A DNA stretch of 5,449 nt from an uncultured Marinicella sp. (lineage in GTDB: Bacteria > Pseudomonadota > Gammaproteobacteria > Xanthomonadales > Marinicellaceae): the NCBI GenBank assembly GCA_938008005.1, contig CALLLZ010000431.1:1-5449 (forward strand), read 5' to 3'. This document shows positions 1-5,449 of this stretch, in pieces (position 1 is the stretch's first letter; each line of letters opens with the position of its first letter). The notes beneath the pieces are model-generated. The model saw nothing but the letters and a program-made list of their open reading frames with translations, ran no database searches and had not been told where the DNA came from. The position numbers and the translations under genes are program-made.

Positions 1-1394
1 ATAATCATGGTTGGAATCGCACGGGTAAAATCAGCGGAGTTACCTTGTGAAAGTAGCATTGGCATAAACGCGGCGATGGTGGTGCCGGTTGCTGAACCTA
101 AAGACATCGCTAAATTTCTAACAGAAGTCACCGATGCATCAGATCCACGCATACCTTCATCAATATGGTATTGAATGTTTTCAACCATAACGATGGCATT
201 ATCAACCAACATACCTAGGCCAATAACCATTCCGGCAATAGCCATTTGATGCAAGACGCCACCACCCATGTTAAATATTGCCAATGATGAGAAAGTGACC
301 AATGGAATGACAGTTGCTACCACCAAACCAGGCCTAATCCCTAAGAAGAAGGCTAAAATAATGGTTACCAGCAACATGCCAGTTAATAAAGAACCACCCA
401 ATTCCTGAATACGATCGGTCACTCGGTCAGGTTGAAAAAACACTTCTTCTATGGTGACATCCGGATATAAATCTCTCATGTCATCCATATAAGCCCTGAG
501 TTCTGTACCAAAATCAACTACATTCAATTCATTGATAGGAACATATAATGAAAGAGCAATGGCTCTTGTTTGGTGGTGCCAGAAACCTGAGTTGGAGACA
601 TTCTCAGCTTCCAATTTGACATCTGCAATGGCAGATAAAGGAAGTTGTTCGCCATTACTTAATTCAATACTGGTGTTGTTAATTTCTTCAACACTTTTAA
701 ATTCTGTATGTGCATCAATGTTAACGAGGTTATTGCCGACATGCAGGGCATTGATGGGTTGGGCGTTGGTTCGTTCGTTGATTTGTTGAGCCACAGATTC
801 ATGGTTAATAATGGCACTGTTATTGAATGACTCTTTGAGCGTTATTGTTAACTGTTCTTCTGGCATTCCATACAAAGAAACCTTGCCAATACCCGACAGG
901 TTAAACATCCTGTTTTTAATAGATTTAGCAGCGTCTCTTAGTTGCATGATGTCATTCATTCCAGAAAGGCTGTAAACAGCTACTGCTGTATCTAATAGAC
1001 GATCTTCAACTGCTGGAGTTTGCACACCATCTGGAAATTTAACTTGTGCTTTATCTACTGCTAATCTTACTCTGTCCCAAACTTTATCTGTATCAGAAAT
1101 ATGATCAAGCATTCGAACGATAACTTGAGTAAAACCAGAGCGTACAACTGACCTGATTTCTTGAATTTCTTCTATTTGGGCGAGCTCTTCTTCTAGTGGT
1201 TTTAACACTTGTTTTTCAATTTTTTTAACATCTGCTCCGGGGTACTGCACCAAGATAAAACCTTGTCGATATGGAAAAAAAGGATCTTCTTGACTGTTCA
1301 TGTTTGACCATGAAAATATACCAAACAATGCCAAAAAGATTGAAGTGGTTAAAATCAATCTTTTTTGTGAAACGAGAACTCTGATGACACTCAT
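1..1394 (-). CDS. RND-family efflux pump, inner-membrane permease subunit (N-terminal 464 codons, cut by left edge)
   Basis: This is a proton-driven RND transporter of the AcrB/HAE-1 type, expected to export drugs or other amphiphiles from the inner membrane and periplasm together with the adaptor encoded just upstream. I translated it from ATG at 1394; the frame stays open to the window edge, so roughly half of a usual protein of about 1,000 residues is present. Visible parts are a first membrane helix (about residues 12-31), the start of the porter domain (LVQYPGADVKKIEKQVLKPL, about 48-67), and helices TM2-TM4 (about 336-402). TM4 carries GLGMLVDNAIVMVENI with the proton-relay Asp at residue 398, while the following position, Asp408 in AcrB, is Asn399. 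The gene overlaps the adaptor stop by ATGA and has only a weak ribosome site (GGTT), so coupled translation is likely. Substrate is unknown and no outer-membrane channel gene is in view. Confidence 0.95.
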   Translation of the reverse strand, partial: MSVIRVLVSQKRLILTTSIFLALFGIFSWSNMNSQEDPFFPYRQGFILVQYPGADVKKIEKQVLKPLEEELAQIEEIQEIRSVVRSGFTQVIVRMLDHISDTDKVWDRVRLAVDKAQVKFPDGVQTPAVEDRLLDTAVAVYSLSGMNDIMQLRDAAKSIKNRMFNLSGIGKVSLYGMPEEQLTITLKESFNNSAIINHESVAQQINERTNAQPINALHVGNNLVNIDAHTEFKSVEEINNTSIELSNGEQLPLSAIADVKLEAENVSNSGFWHHQTRAIALSLYVPINELNVVDFGTELRAYMDDMRDLYPDVTIEEVFFQPDRVTDRIQELGGSLLTGMLLVTIILAFFLGIRPGLVVATVIPLVTFSSLAIFNMGGGVLHQMAIAGMVIGLGMLVDNAIVMVENIQYHIDEGMRGSDASVTSVRNLAMSLGSATGTTIAAFMPMLLSQGNSADFTRAIPTMI

Positions 1395-2464
1395 GATTTA
1401 ACCAAAACTTGATTGGGAGCCAAACTTGTTTGTCCGCCAGTGACGACTTCTACTTCTCCATTTTGTTGCATTTTAACTATCACTTCATTATTGATTATTT
1501 CTATCAATGAAATGGGTGATTGAAGTACTTTGTTATCTTCTATCAAAAACACAAATGGTTGATTAATACCATCGTCAATTACACTTTCTATTGGTAACTT
1601 GAAATATTCGCCTATATTTTCTTTAATTTGTACAGTGATTTTCTCCCCAGATTTAATTTCATGCATTATGGGTACATCTAACATGACTTTAAAAAGTTGT
1701 GATTTTGAGTTGGCGGTTAAACTGATTTCTTTAACTGAGGCTATTATAGTCTTTTGATCATATAAAACTGTGAGTTGCTGGCCCAGTTTTAAATTCCTAT
1801 GTAAAAATGAAGGCAAGAAAATAGGCGCTTCTAAAGAGCTTACGCCTCCTACAACTAAAACCACTTCACCCGGACTGATAACTTCACCTGCTTCTTTATA
1901 AATTTCTGCGATATTACCTGCAAATGGAGCTTTTAGGTAAGTCTCATCAAACAATGATTTAGCCTGTTCTAACTGGGCCTCAATGCTTTTTTTATTGGCT
2001 TTTAAATTATCGCTTTGATTCGTCAGTCGATCTAATTCATTTTGACTGATGGCGTTGGTTTTTTTAAGGTTTTTAAAGCGCATCACTTCAGCTTGATTTT
2101 GTTCCAAAGTGGCATTTATGGCATCAATCTGACTACTGAACTGTTGGATTTGAGGTTCTAATGAAGGGTTTGATATTTTAAATAGCTTTTGCTCTGGTTC
2201 TACAGCATCACCAATTTTGATAAACTGTTCATCAATAATACCGCTCACTTGAAAAGATAAACTGGCCTGATCAGTTGGTACCACAAATGCGGCTACTTGG
2301 TGATTCTTGAGTTGTGGTGATGGACTGAAAACTGCAGAGCTGTATGAGCCTTCTGTTGTAGTTGTTGAATATTTGATTGTTTTTTGCTCATCCTTACAGG
2401 CAGAGAGTATCAATACTAATGACAGCACACTGATTTTATATACTTTATTTATGGTTGAGGTCAT
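1391..2464 (-). CDS. RND efflux periplasmic adaptor (membrane fusion protein), lipoprotein
   Basis: This 357-residue protein is the HlyD/AcrA-type adaptor that links an inner-membrane RND pump to an outer-membrane channel. It starts with a hydrophobic signal (about residues 8-22) ending in a lipobox, LSAC, with Cys23 as the predicted lipid anchor followed by Lys-Asp. The two halves of the lipoyl-like domain are at about 67-98 and 177-206 (LKAPFAGNIAEIYKEAGEVI). They flank an alpha-helical hairpin of about 100-172, rich in Gln, Glu, Leu and Lys as expected for a coiled coil. A beta-barrel domain (about 210-283) and a membrane-proximal domain (about 285-357) follow. Length is normal for the family. 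The start is supported by AAAGG nine bases upstream. Its ATG overlaps the TetR gene stop and its TGA overlaps the pump start, both as ATGA, placing it in the middle of a three-gene operon. The family call is firm; the substrate is not predictable. Confidence 0.95.
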   Translation of the reverse strand: MTSTINKVYKISVLSLVLILSACKDEQKTIKYSTTTTEGSYSSAVFSPSPQLKNHQVAAFVVPTDQASLSFQVSGIIDEQFIKIGDAVEPEQKLFKISNPSLEPQIQQFSSQIDAINATLEQNQAEVMRFKNLKKTNAISQNELDRLTNQSDNLKANKKSIEAQLEQAKSLFDETYLKAPFAGNIAEIYKEAGEVISPGEVVLVVGGVSSLEAPIFLPSFLHRNLKLGQQLTVLYDQKTIIASVKEISLTANSKSQLFKVMLDVPIMHEIKSGEKITVQIKENIGEYFKLPIESVIDDGINQPFVFLIEDNKVLQSPISLIEIINNEVIVKMQQNGEVEVVTGGQTSLAPNQVLVKS

Positions 2465-3039
2465 GGTCGTATACCTTTGATGGTGTTTTCTATAAAGTCA
2501 TTGATGAATGAATTTGGATTGCTATAAATAGTTTCATCCCAGTGGCTGAAATGGCATTTGGCAACAAAATACTGATTGATTACTGTAATAAAATTCATTA
2601 CCAAAACCACAGGATTAAAATCTTTTCGCATCAGTCCTTGCGCTTGAGCTTTTTTAATTAATTGACTGCCTCGTTCCATGAGCGGTTGGTCGAGTTTTCC
2701 ACAATTTTCATCATTCTCCAAATGGGCATATGCAAAAAACCTTGGAATCATTGGGTTGTCCTTTACAAAATCAAAATAATAGCGCATAGATTTTCTGATT
2801 AATTCGATCGGATCTTTCTCTGATTCAAATAGATTCATTTGATTTTCTGCGTATTGTTTAAAAAAACTCTCTTTCACCTTTTCCCATAATTGGTTTTTGT
2901 TTTCAAAATGATGGAAGATTAAACTTTTGGTTACACCAGCTTCTTTAGCTATCATTGAAATAGATACATGCGCAAAACCGTATGCTGAGAATAATGCCAA
3001 TGATTGATCAAGAATTTTTTGTTTTTTTGAAATTTTCAT
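2461..3039 (-). CDS. TetR/AcrR-family transcriptional repressor of the adjacent RND efflux operon
   Basis: This 192-residue one-component regulator has the standard TetR layout. The N-terminal DNA-binding domain covers about residues 5-52, with the helix-turn-helix around 26-47 (IAKEAGVTKSLIFHHFENK). A helical ligand-binding and dimerisation domain follows to the end. I chose ATG at 3039. A longer frame opening at TTG 3075 would add 12 residues encoded by the operator and promoter themselves, which is unlikely. The start has no Shine-Dalgarno sequence, and the predicted transcription start is on or one base before the ATG, so the message is probably leaderless. The gene is first in its operon and its TGA overlaps the adaptor ATG. 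The nearby palindrome TGACCGATCGGTCA is the obvious binding site, so it probably represses itself and the pump genes, with ligand binding relieving repression. The ligand is unknown. Confidence 0.93.
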   Translation of the reverse strand: MKISKKQKILDQSLALFSAYGFAHVSISMIAKEAGVTKSLIFHHFENKNQLWEKVKESFFKQYAENQMNLFESEKDPIELIRKSMRYYFDFVKDNPMIPRFFAYAHLENDENCGKLDQPLMERGSQLIKKAQAQGLMRKDFNPVVLVMNFITVINQYFVAKCHFSHWDETIYSNPNSFINDFIENTIKGIRP

Positions 3040-3046
3040 GATGCAG

Positions 3047-3075
3047 ATTATAATGCTGACTGACCGATCGGTCAA
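3047..3075 (-). promoter_or_regulatory. Sigma-70 promoter of the tetR-adaptor-RND operon
   Basis: Read on the minus strand, the -35 box TTGACC (3075-3070, five of six consensus bases) is followed by a 17-bp spacer and a perfect -10 box TATAAT (3052-3047). The expected transcription start is about seven bases further on, at 3040 or 3039, which is at the repressor start codon. The -35 box and part of the spacer lie inside a 14-bp palindrome, so a bound repressor would block RNA polymerase directly. Promoter quality is high by inspection but not tested. Confidence 0.82.
3061..3074. promoter_or_regulatory. Predicted TetR-family operator, perfect 14-bp palindrome
   Basis: TGACCGATCGGTCA is its own reverse complement. 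TetR/AcrR operators often have this kind of short GC-centred palindrome flanked by TGAC/GTCA. It overlaps the -35 element and spacer of the promoter for the neighbouring TetR gene, the classic position for autorepression. That the adjacent TetR protein binds here is inference from position and symmetry. Confidence 0.82.
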
Positions 3076-3192
3076 TATTTGTTTGTAAATGCTTTTGACC
3101 AGTGAAAGAGTGTTTTGTTGAATATAAGCTTAACCACAGAAACTAAAAAATGTTGATTTAAACACATAATAAATACAGGCAGAAAACCTTGA

Positions 3193-3221
3193 TTGTATTT
3201 GTTAATAAATTGTGATCTAAT
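3193..3221 (+). promoter_or_regulatory. Candidate extended -10 promoter for the rightward cluster
   Basis: A TGA immediately precedes TCTAAT (3216-3221, five of six -10 consensus bases), giving an extended -10 motif. A weak -35 box TTGTAT (3193-3198) sits at 17-bp spacing. Transcription would start near 3228, leaving a leader of about 58 bases before the ATG at 3286. The rest of the intergenic region, 3076-3285, is AT-rich and shows no other element I trust beyond a possible TTGACC half-site at 3095-3100. This is the best candidate seen, not a strong one. Confidence 0.35.
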
Positions 3222-3273
3222 CATGTTGGGAATGCGAGGATTGATCCTTGCTAATAAATATAAAATTACAAAT

Positions 3274-3280
3274 GAGGAAA
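3274..3280 (+). promoter_or_regulatory. Ribosome binding site that fixes the start of the small membrane protein
   Basis: GAGGAAA ends five bases before ATG 3286, the best Shine-Dalgarno match in this region. It argues for the start at 3286 over the longer frame that opens at TTG 3193. That frame would put 31 extra polar, unconserved-looking residues ahead of the first membrane helix and would overlap the candidate promoter. Confidence 0.75.
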
Positions 3281-3285
3281 CTATC

Positions 3286-3741
3286 ATGCGTGTAGCAGCA
3301 GGTGTCATATTAATTATCGCGGCCGTTTTTAACTTATTGGCTTCATTGGGATATCTGGCAGGCGGTGCCGTTACTTCAGGTGCAGCTGATTTAACAGAAG
3401 CAGCATATATGCAAGGTGCTGAGTTAACCGACCAAGAGAAAAAAGACATTGAAAATATAAAAAATGAAATTGGTGGATCAGGTGTTGGGTTTTTGGCCTT
3501 TGGCGTGTTTTTATTGGTCAGTGTAGGTATCTTAATTGCTGGAGCTGTATTCTTATTTCAAGATAAAAAACCACAATTTATTATGGTGGCGGGAGGCATG
3601 GCTATATTGGCTGAAGTCATAGGGATATTGATTACTAATTTTGGTGTAACTAATATCGTAGGTTTAGTTGGCGGTGTGTTAGCAATCATAGCAGCGAAAT
3701 CAATGTCTAATGGTGTGGTGTCTCCAGTTGAAGCTGAATAA
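3286..3741 (+). CDS. Small hydrophobic membrane protein of unknown function
   Basis: I do not recognise this 151-residue protein. It is dominated by Gly, Ala, Val, Ile and Leu. It has about four predicted membrane segments: one at the N-terminus (about residues 4-27), then about 66-91, 97-117 and 121-137. A polar, acidic stretch at about 36-64 (including LTDQEKKDIENIKNEI) joins the first two. A short positively charged turn, QDKKPQ (92-97), separates segments two and three, and the C-terminus is short and hydrophilic. There is no catalytic motif, Cys pair or signal-peptidase site that I can identify. The start is set by GAGGAAA upstream. The stop is only 33 bases from the permease start with no terminator between them, so it is probably cotranscribed with the ABC genes. 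It might be an accessory subunit of that exporter, but adjacency is the only support. Confidence 0.85.
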   Translation: MRVAAGVILIIAAVFNLLASLGYLAGGAVTSGAADLTEAAYMQGAELTDQEKKDIENIKNEIGGSGVGFLAFGVFLLVSVGILIAGAVFLFQDKKPQFIMVAGGMAILAEVIGILITNFGVTNIVGLVGGVLAIIAAKSMSNGVVSPVEAE

Positions 3742-3748
3742 AGGTTAT

Positions 3749-3778
3749 ATGCAAAACCAATCAGGTAAACCGCAATGA
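3749..3778 (+). CDS. Possible 9-codon leader peptide overlapping the permease start
   Basis: ATG at 3749 opens a frame encoding MQNQSGKPQ and stops at TGA 3776-3778. That stop shares ATGA with the permease start codon at 3775. AAAGG at 3740-3744 lies four bases before this ATG, a usable but close ribosome site. Translating it would carry ribosomes through the 5' arm of the hairpin at 3766-3793 and deliver them to the permease start. The frame is short enough to be chance. The ATGA overlap, ribosome site and hairpin together make it worth listing. Confidence 0.35.
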   Translation: MQNQSGKPQ

Positions 3779-3793
3779 ATGCATTGCGGTTTA
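3766..3793 (+). repeat. Perfect 12-bp inverted repeat enclosing the permease start codon
   Basis: TAAACCGCAATG (3766-3777) and CATTGCGGTTTA (3782-3793) are exact reverse complements separated by AATG. In RNA they would form a 12-bp stem with a 4-base loop, with the permease ATG (3775-3777) paired at the top of the 5' arm and the ribosome site AGG (3763-3765) directly at its base. No T-run follows, so it is not a standard intrinsic terminator. A DNA-binding site is the alternative reading. Confidence 0.75.
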
Positions 3794-4599
3794 AAACGGT
3801 TAAAACACTGGTTAAACAGGATGTGTACTATGCGCTAAGAAGCACCAGGGGTTTATTATTTTTAGTTTTTTTTGGTGTGTTTTGGTTGTGGTTATTCTCT
3901 AAATTAGCAGGTGGCGGCGCTCAATGGTTGGCTAACCCAGAAGGTAGTTTTATTATCGGTTGGTTATTTGATCCTGAGATAGCTCGATCGTTATTCGTTG
4001 ATCGATCTGCCACTTTATCAGCATTTTTTTTATTAGCCATATCTACTGTACCGTTATTTGTATTGTTTGCAGCCAGTGATCAGACAGCCAATGATATTGG
4101 CAGTAAATACCTGCGGTTTTTAACTCCTAGATGTAATCGAATAGAAATATTTATTGCCAGGTTTCTCGGCGCCACGTTACTGGTTGCAGGTGCTTATGTA
4201 TTGATTACTCTAATAGCATCTGTGATGGCAGTATTTGTTGATGACGTTTCATTTTCTGGAATAATAGCAGATACGGTATTGATTGCATTGTCATTAATTA
4301 TTTATGCCTTACCATTTATAGCACTGATGTCTTTGTGCTCAGTAATTGTCGGCTCAGCTGGGTTGTCTGCATTGGTTGGTATCAGTGTTTATGTGGTGGT
4401 GTTATTGGTGGTTTCTGTTATTGGAATTAAAATGCCAGCTGTAGCCGATACAGTATCTTATCTGATTCCCAATGCAACTAAATCCATGATTCTTCGCCTA
4501 CAATGGCCATCGTTGTTACAAGTGATGATGATAGTGCCGATTTATATATTGGCTTACGGCCTCTTGGGTTGGCGAATTTTTGCTAAAAGAGATATTTAA
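3775..4599 (+). CDS. ABC-2-type transporter permease subunit
   Basis: This 274-residue integral membrane protein is the transmembrane half of an ABC exporter, paired with the ATPase that overlaps its end. About six helices are visible (roughly residues 26-42, 80-101, 128-153, 163-187, 191-217 and 246-268). The cytoplasmic segment between helices two and three, about 103-127 (QTANDIGSKYLRFLTPRCNR), matches the pattern of ABC-2 permeases of the NosY/YhaP kind, in which a short stretch ending in a Pro-Arg-type motif docks onto the ATPase. It starts at ATG 3775 with AGG nine bases upstream; no other ATG occurs before residue 151, so an alternative ATG start is excluded. The start codon is buried in a 12-bp hairpin and overlaps the stop of a 9-codon frame, suggesting coupled translation. 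Its stop TAA shares a base with the ATPase ATG. The family is secure and the substrate unknown. Confidence 0.9.
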   Translation: MNALRFKTVKTLVKQDVYYALRSTRGLLFLVFFGVFWLWLFSKLAGGGAQWLANPEGSFIIGWLFDPEIARSLFVDRSATLSAFFLLAISTVPLFVLFAASDQTANDIGSKYLRFLTPRCNRIEIFIARFLGATLLVAGAYVLITLIASVMAVFVDDVSFSGIIADTVLIALSLIIYALPFIALMSLCSVIVGSAGLSALVGISVYVVVLLVVSVIGIKMPAVADTVSYLIPNATKSMILRLQWPSLLQVMMIVPIYILAYGLLGWRIFAKRDI

Positions 4600-5449
4600 T
4601 GACTCAAACTGTTATCAGTACACAAAATTTATCTAAAAATTTTGGAGCCAATCAAGCCCTTAAATCAGTTGATTTATCCGTACAGCAGGGAACCACTACA
4701 GGACTTGTTGGTCCTAATGGAGCAGGAAAAACCACTTTGTTTTCTTTATTGTGTGGTTTTTTAAAACCCACATCAGGAAAAGTAGAGGTACTAGGCCATG
4801 GACCTGATAGTCCTGAAATTCGCAGTCGAATTGCTGTCTTACCTCAAGATGCCTCGTTATTGAAGTCATTACCGATTATTAAACAATTGTCTATGTTGGC
4901 GGAATTGCAAGGCATGACCAAAGCGAATGCCAGAAAAGAAGCGATTCGTGTGTTGAAAGCAGTTAATTTGTTGGATTCAGGTAATCAGTTACCAGAAAGA
5001 CTGAGTCACGGCATGCTCAAACGCGTAGCGATTGCTCAAGCTTTTATGGGTGAACCTGAAGTTATTCTCTTGGACGAACCAACTGCTGGTTTAGACCCCA
5101 ATACGACAGATTCTATCAAAGCTGTTATTCGTAAACTCTCTGCCAATTGTACAATCATCATCAGTTCGCATAACTTGGAAGTGATTGAAGACTTGTGTCA
5201 GCAAATCATTATTCTGAAGCAAGGTTCATTGCATTCACATCAAGCTGTAGCCGAATTAACAGCTCGTACCAAGGCTTTAACATTCAAACTTGAGGTTGAT
5301 CCTGCTGATGACATTGCCGATGTATTCAAATCACTGAGTGCTGTCTCTTCCGTAAAAGTAGGTCAGCCTGGACAAAACCGTTTGGTGGTTTACTTTAATG
5401 AAAAAGAAGATCCAATGGCCGAGATTGAAATTATTAAATGCTTAGCGAT
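4599..5449 (+). CDS. ABC transporter ATP-binding protein (283 codons, C-terminus cut by right edge)
   Basis: This is the nucleotide-binding subunit that powers the adjacent ABC-2 permease, of the CcmA/DrrA-like export group. I translated it from ATG 4599, which overlaps the permease TAA by one base and has AGAG seven bases upstream. Motifs in order are Walker A GPNGAGKTT (38-46), Q-loop Gln83, signature LSHGM (134-138), Walker B VILLDEP (154-160, catalytic Glu159), D-loop GLDP (163-166) and H-switch His190. All ATP-site residues needed for activity are present. The signature departs from LSGGQ, with His replacing the first Gly and Met replacing Gln. Residues from about 220 on form a C-terminal extension beyond the core ATPase fold. 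It is still open at the edge; relatives are around 300 residues, so probably only a short tail is missing. Exporter substrate is unknown. Confidence 0.95.
   Translation, partial: MTQTVISTQNLSKNFGANQALKSVDLSVQQGTTTGLVGPNGAGKTTLFSLLCGFLKPTSGKVEVLGHGPDSPEIRSRIAVLPQDASLLKSLPIIKQLSMLAELQGMTKANARKEAIRVLKAVNLLDSGNQLPERLSHGMLKRVAIAQAFMGEPEVILLDEPTAGLDPNTTDSIKAVIRKLSANCTIIISSHNLEVIEDLCQQIIILKQGSLHSHQAVAELTARTKALTFKLEVDPADDIADVFKSLSAVSSVKVGQPGQNRLVVYFNEKEDPMAEIEIIKCLA

Noticed and set aside
412..421. CGATCGGTCA inside the RND gene, identical to 10 of the 14 operator bases
   Set aside because: It is within coding sequence, lacks the other TGAC arm and sits by no promoter. Probably a coincidence of codons for Val-Thr-Asp-Arg on the coding strand.
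532..789. An 85-codon open frame on the plus strand
   Set aside because: It lies wholly antisense to the continuous, motif-bearing RND pump frame, and its protein has no recognisable domain.
3040..3075. A TTG start for the TetR gene adding 12 residues
   Set aside because: The extension would be encoded by the -35 box, operator and -10 box. ATG 3039 gives the usual short N-terminus before the TetR DNA-binding domain.
3072..3449. A 125-codon open frame on the minus strand
   Set aside because: It is antisense to the small membrane protein gene and crosses the intergenic control region. The opposite frame has a good ribosome site and a coherent membrane-protein pattern.
3766..3793. Inverted repeat read as an intrinsic transcription terminator for the small membrane protein gene
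   Set aside because: There is no T-run after the stem on either strand, and the repeat encloses the permease start codon.
3983..4006. Cluster of CGATCG and GATCGATC motifs
   Set aside because: It lies within the permease coding region and is explained by ordinary codons; no further copies form an ordered array.

Overview
The window reads as chromosomal DNA of a fairly AT-rich Gram-negative bacterium. An RND pump gene with a lipoprotein-type periplasmic adaptor implies an outer membrane, and a gammaproteobacterium is plausible. The species cannot be determined from this sequence. No tRNA, rRNA, CRISPR, insertion sequence or other mobile-element hallmark was seen. The genes are tightly packed in two divergent clusters separated by about 250 bp.

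Left cluster (minus strand, read from 3039 down to 1): a TetR-family repressor gene, an RND periplasmic adaptor (membrane fusion protein) gene, and the first 464 codons of an inner-membrane RND pump gene that runs off the left edge. Both junctions are 4-base ATGA overlaps, so the three genes look like one translationally coupled operon. In front of the repressor gene is a near-consensus sigma-70 promoter (TTGACC, 17 bp, TATAAT). A perfect 14-bp palindrome, TGACCGATCGGTCA, covers its -35 box and spacer, which is the arrangement expected of an autoregulated TetR-controlled efflux operon. The predicted transcription start falls on or one base before the repressor ATG, so the mRNA is probably leaderless. 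No outer-membrane channel gene is visible.

Right cluster (plus strand, 3286 to the right edge): a small hydrophobic membrane protein of unknown function, a six-helix ABC-2-type permease, and an ABC ATPase cut by the right edge after 283 codons. Permease and ATPase overlap by one base (TAATG) and form an exporter pair of unknown substrate. Between the small protein and the permease lies a compact element. A 9-codon reading frame ends in an ATGA overlap with the permease start, and a perfect 12-bp inverted repeat with a 4-base loop covers that start codon. It looks like a translational-coupling switch.

The pump and ABC families are well known. The less ordinary parts are the predicted leaderless, operator-embedded promoter and the hairpin plus mini-frame at the permease start. 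The sequence gives no strong evidence for a wholly new system.
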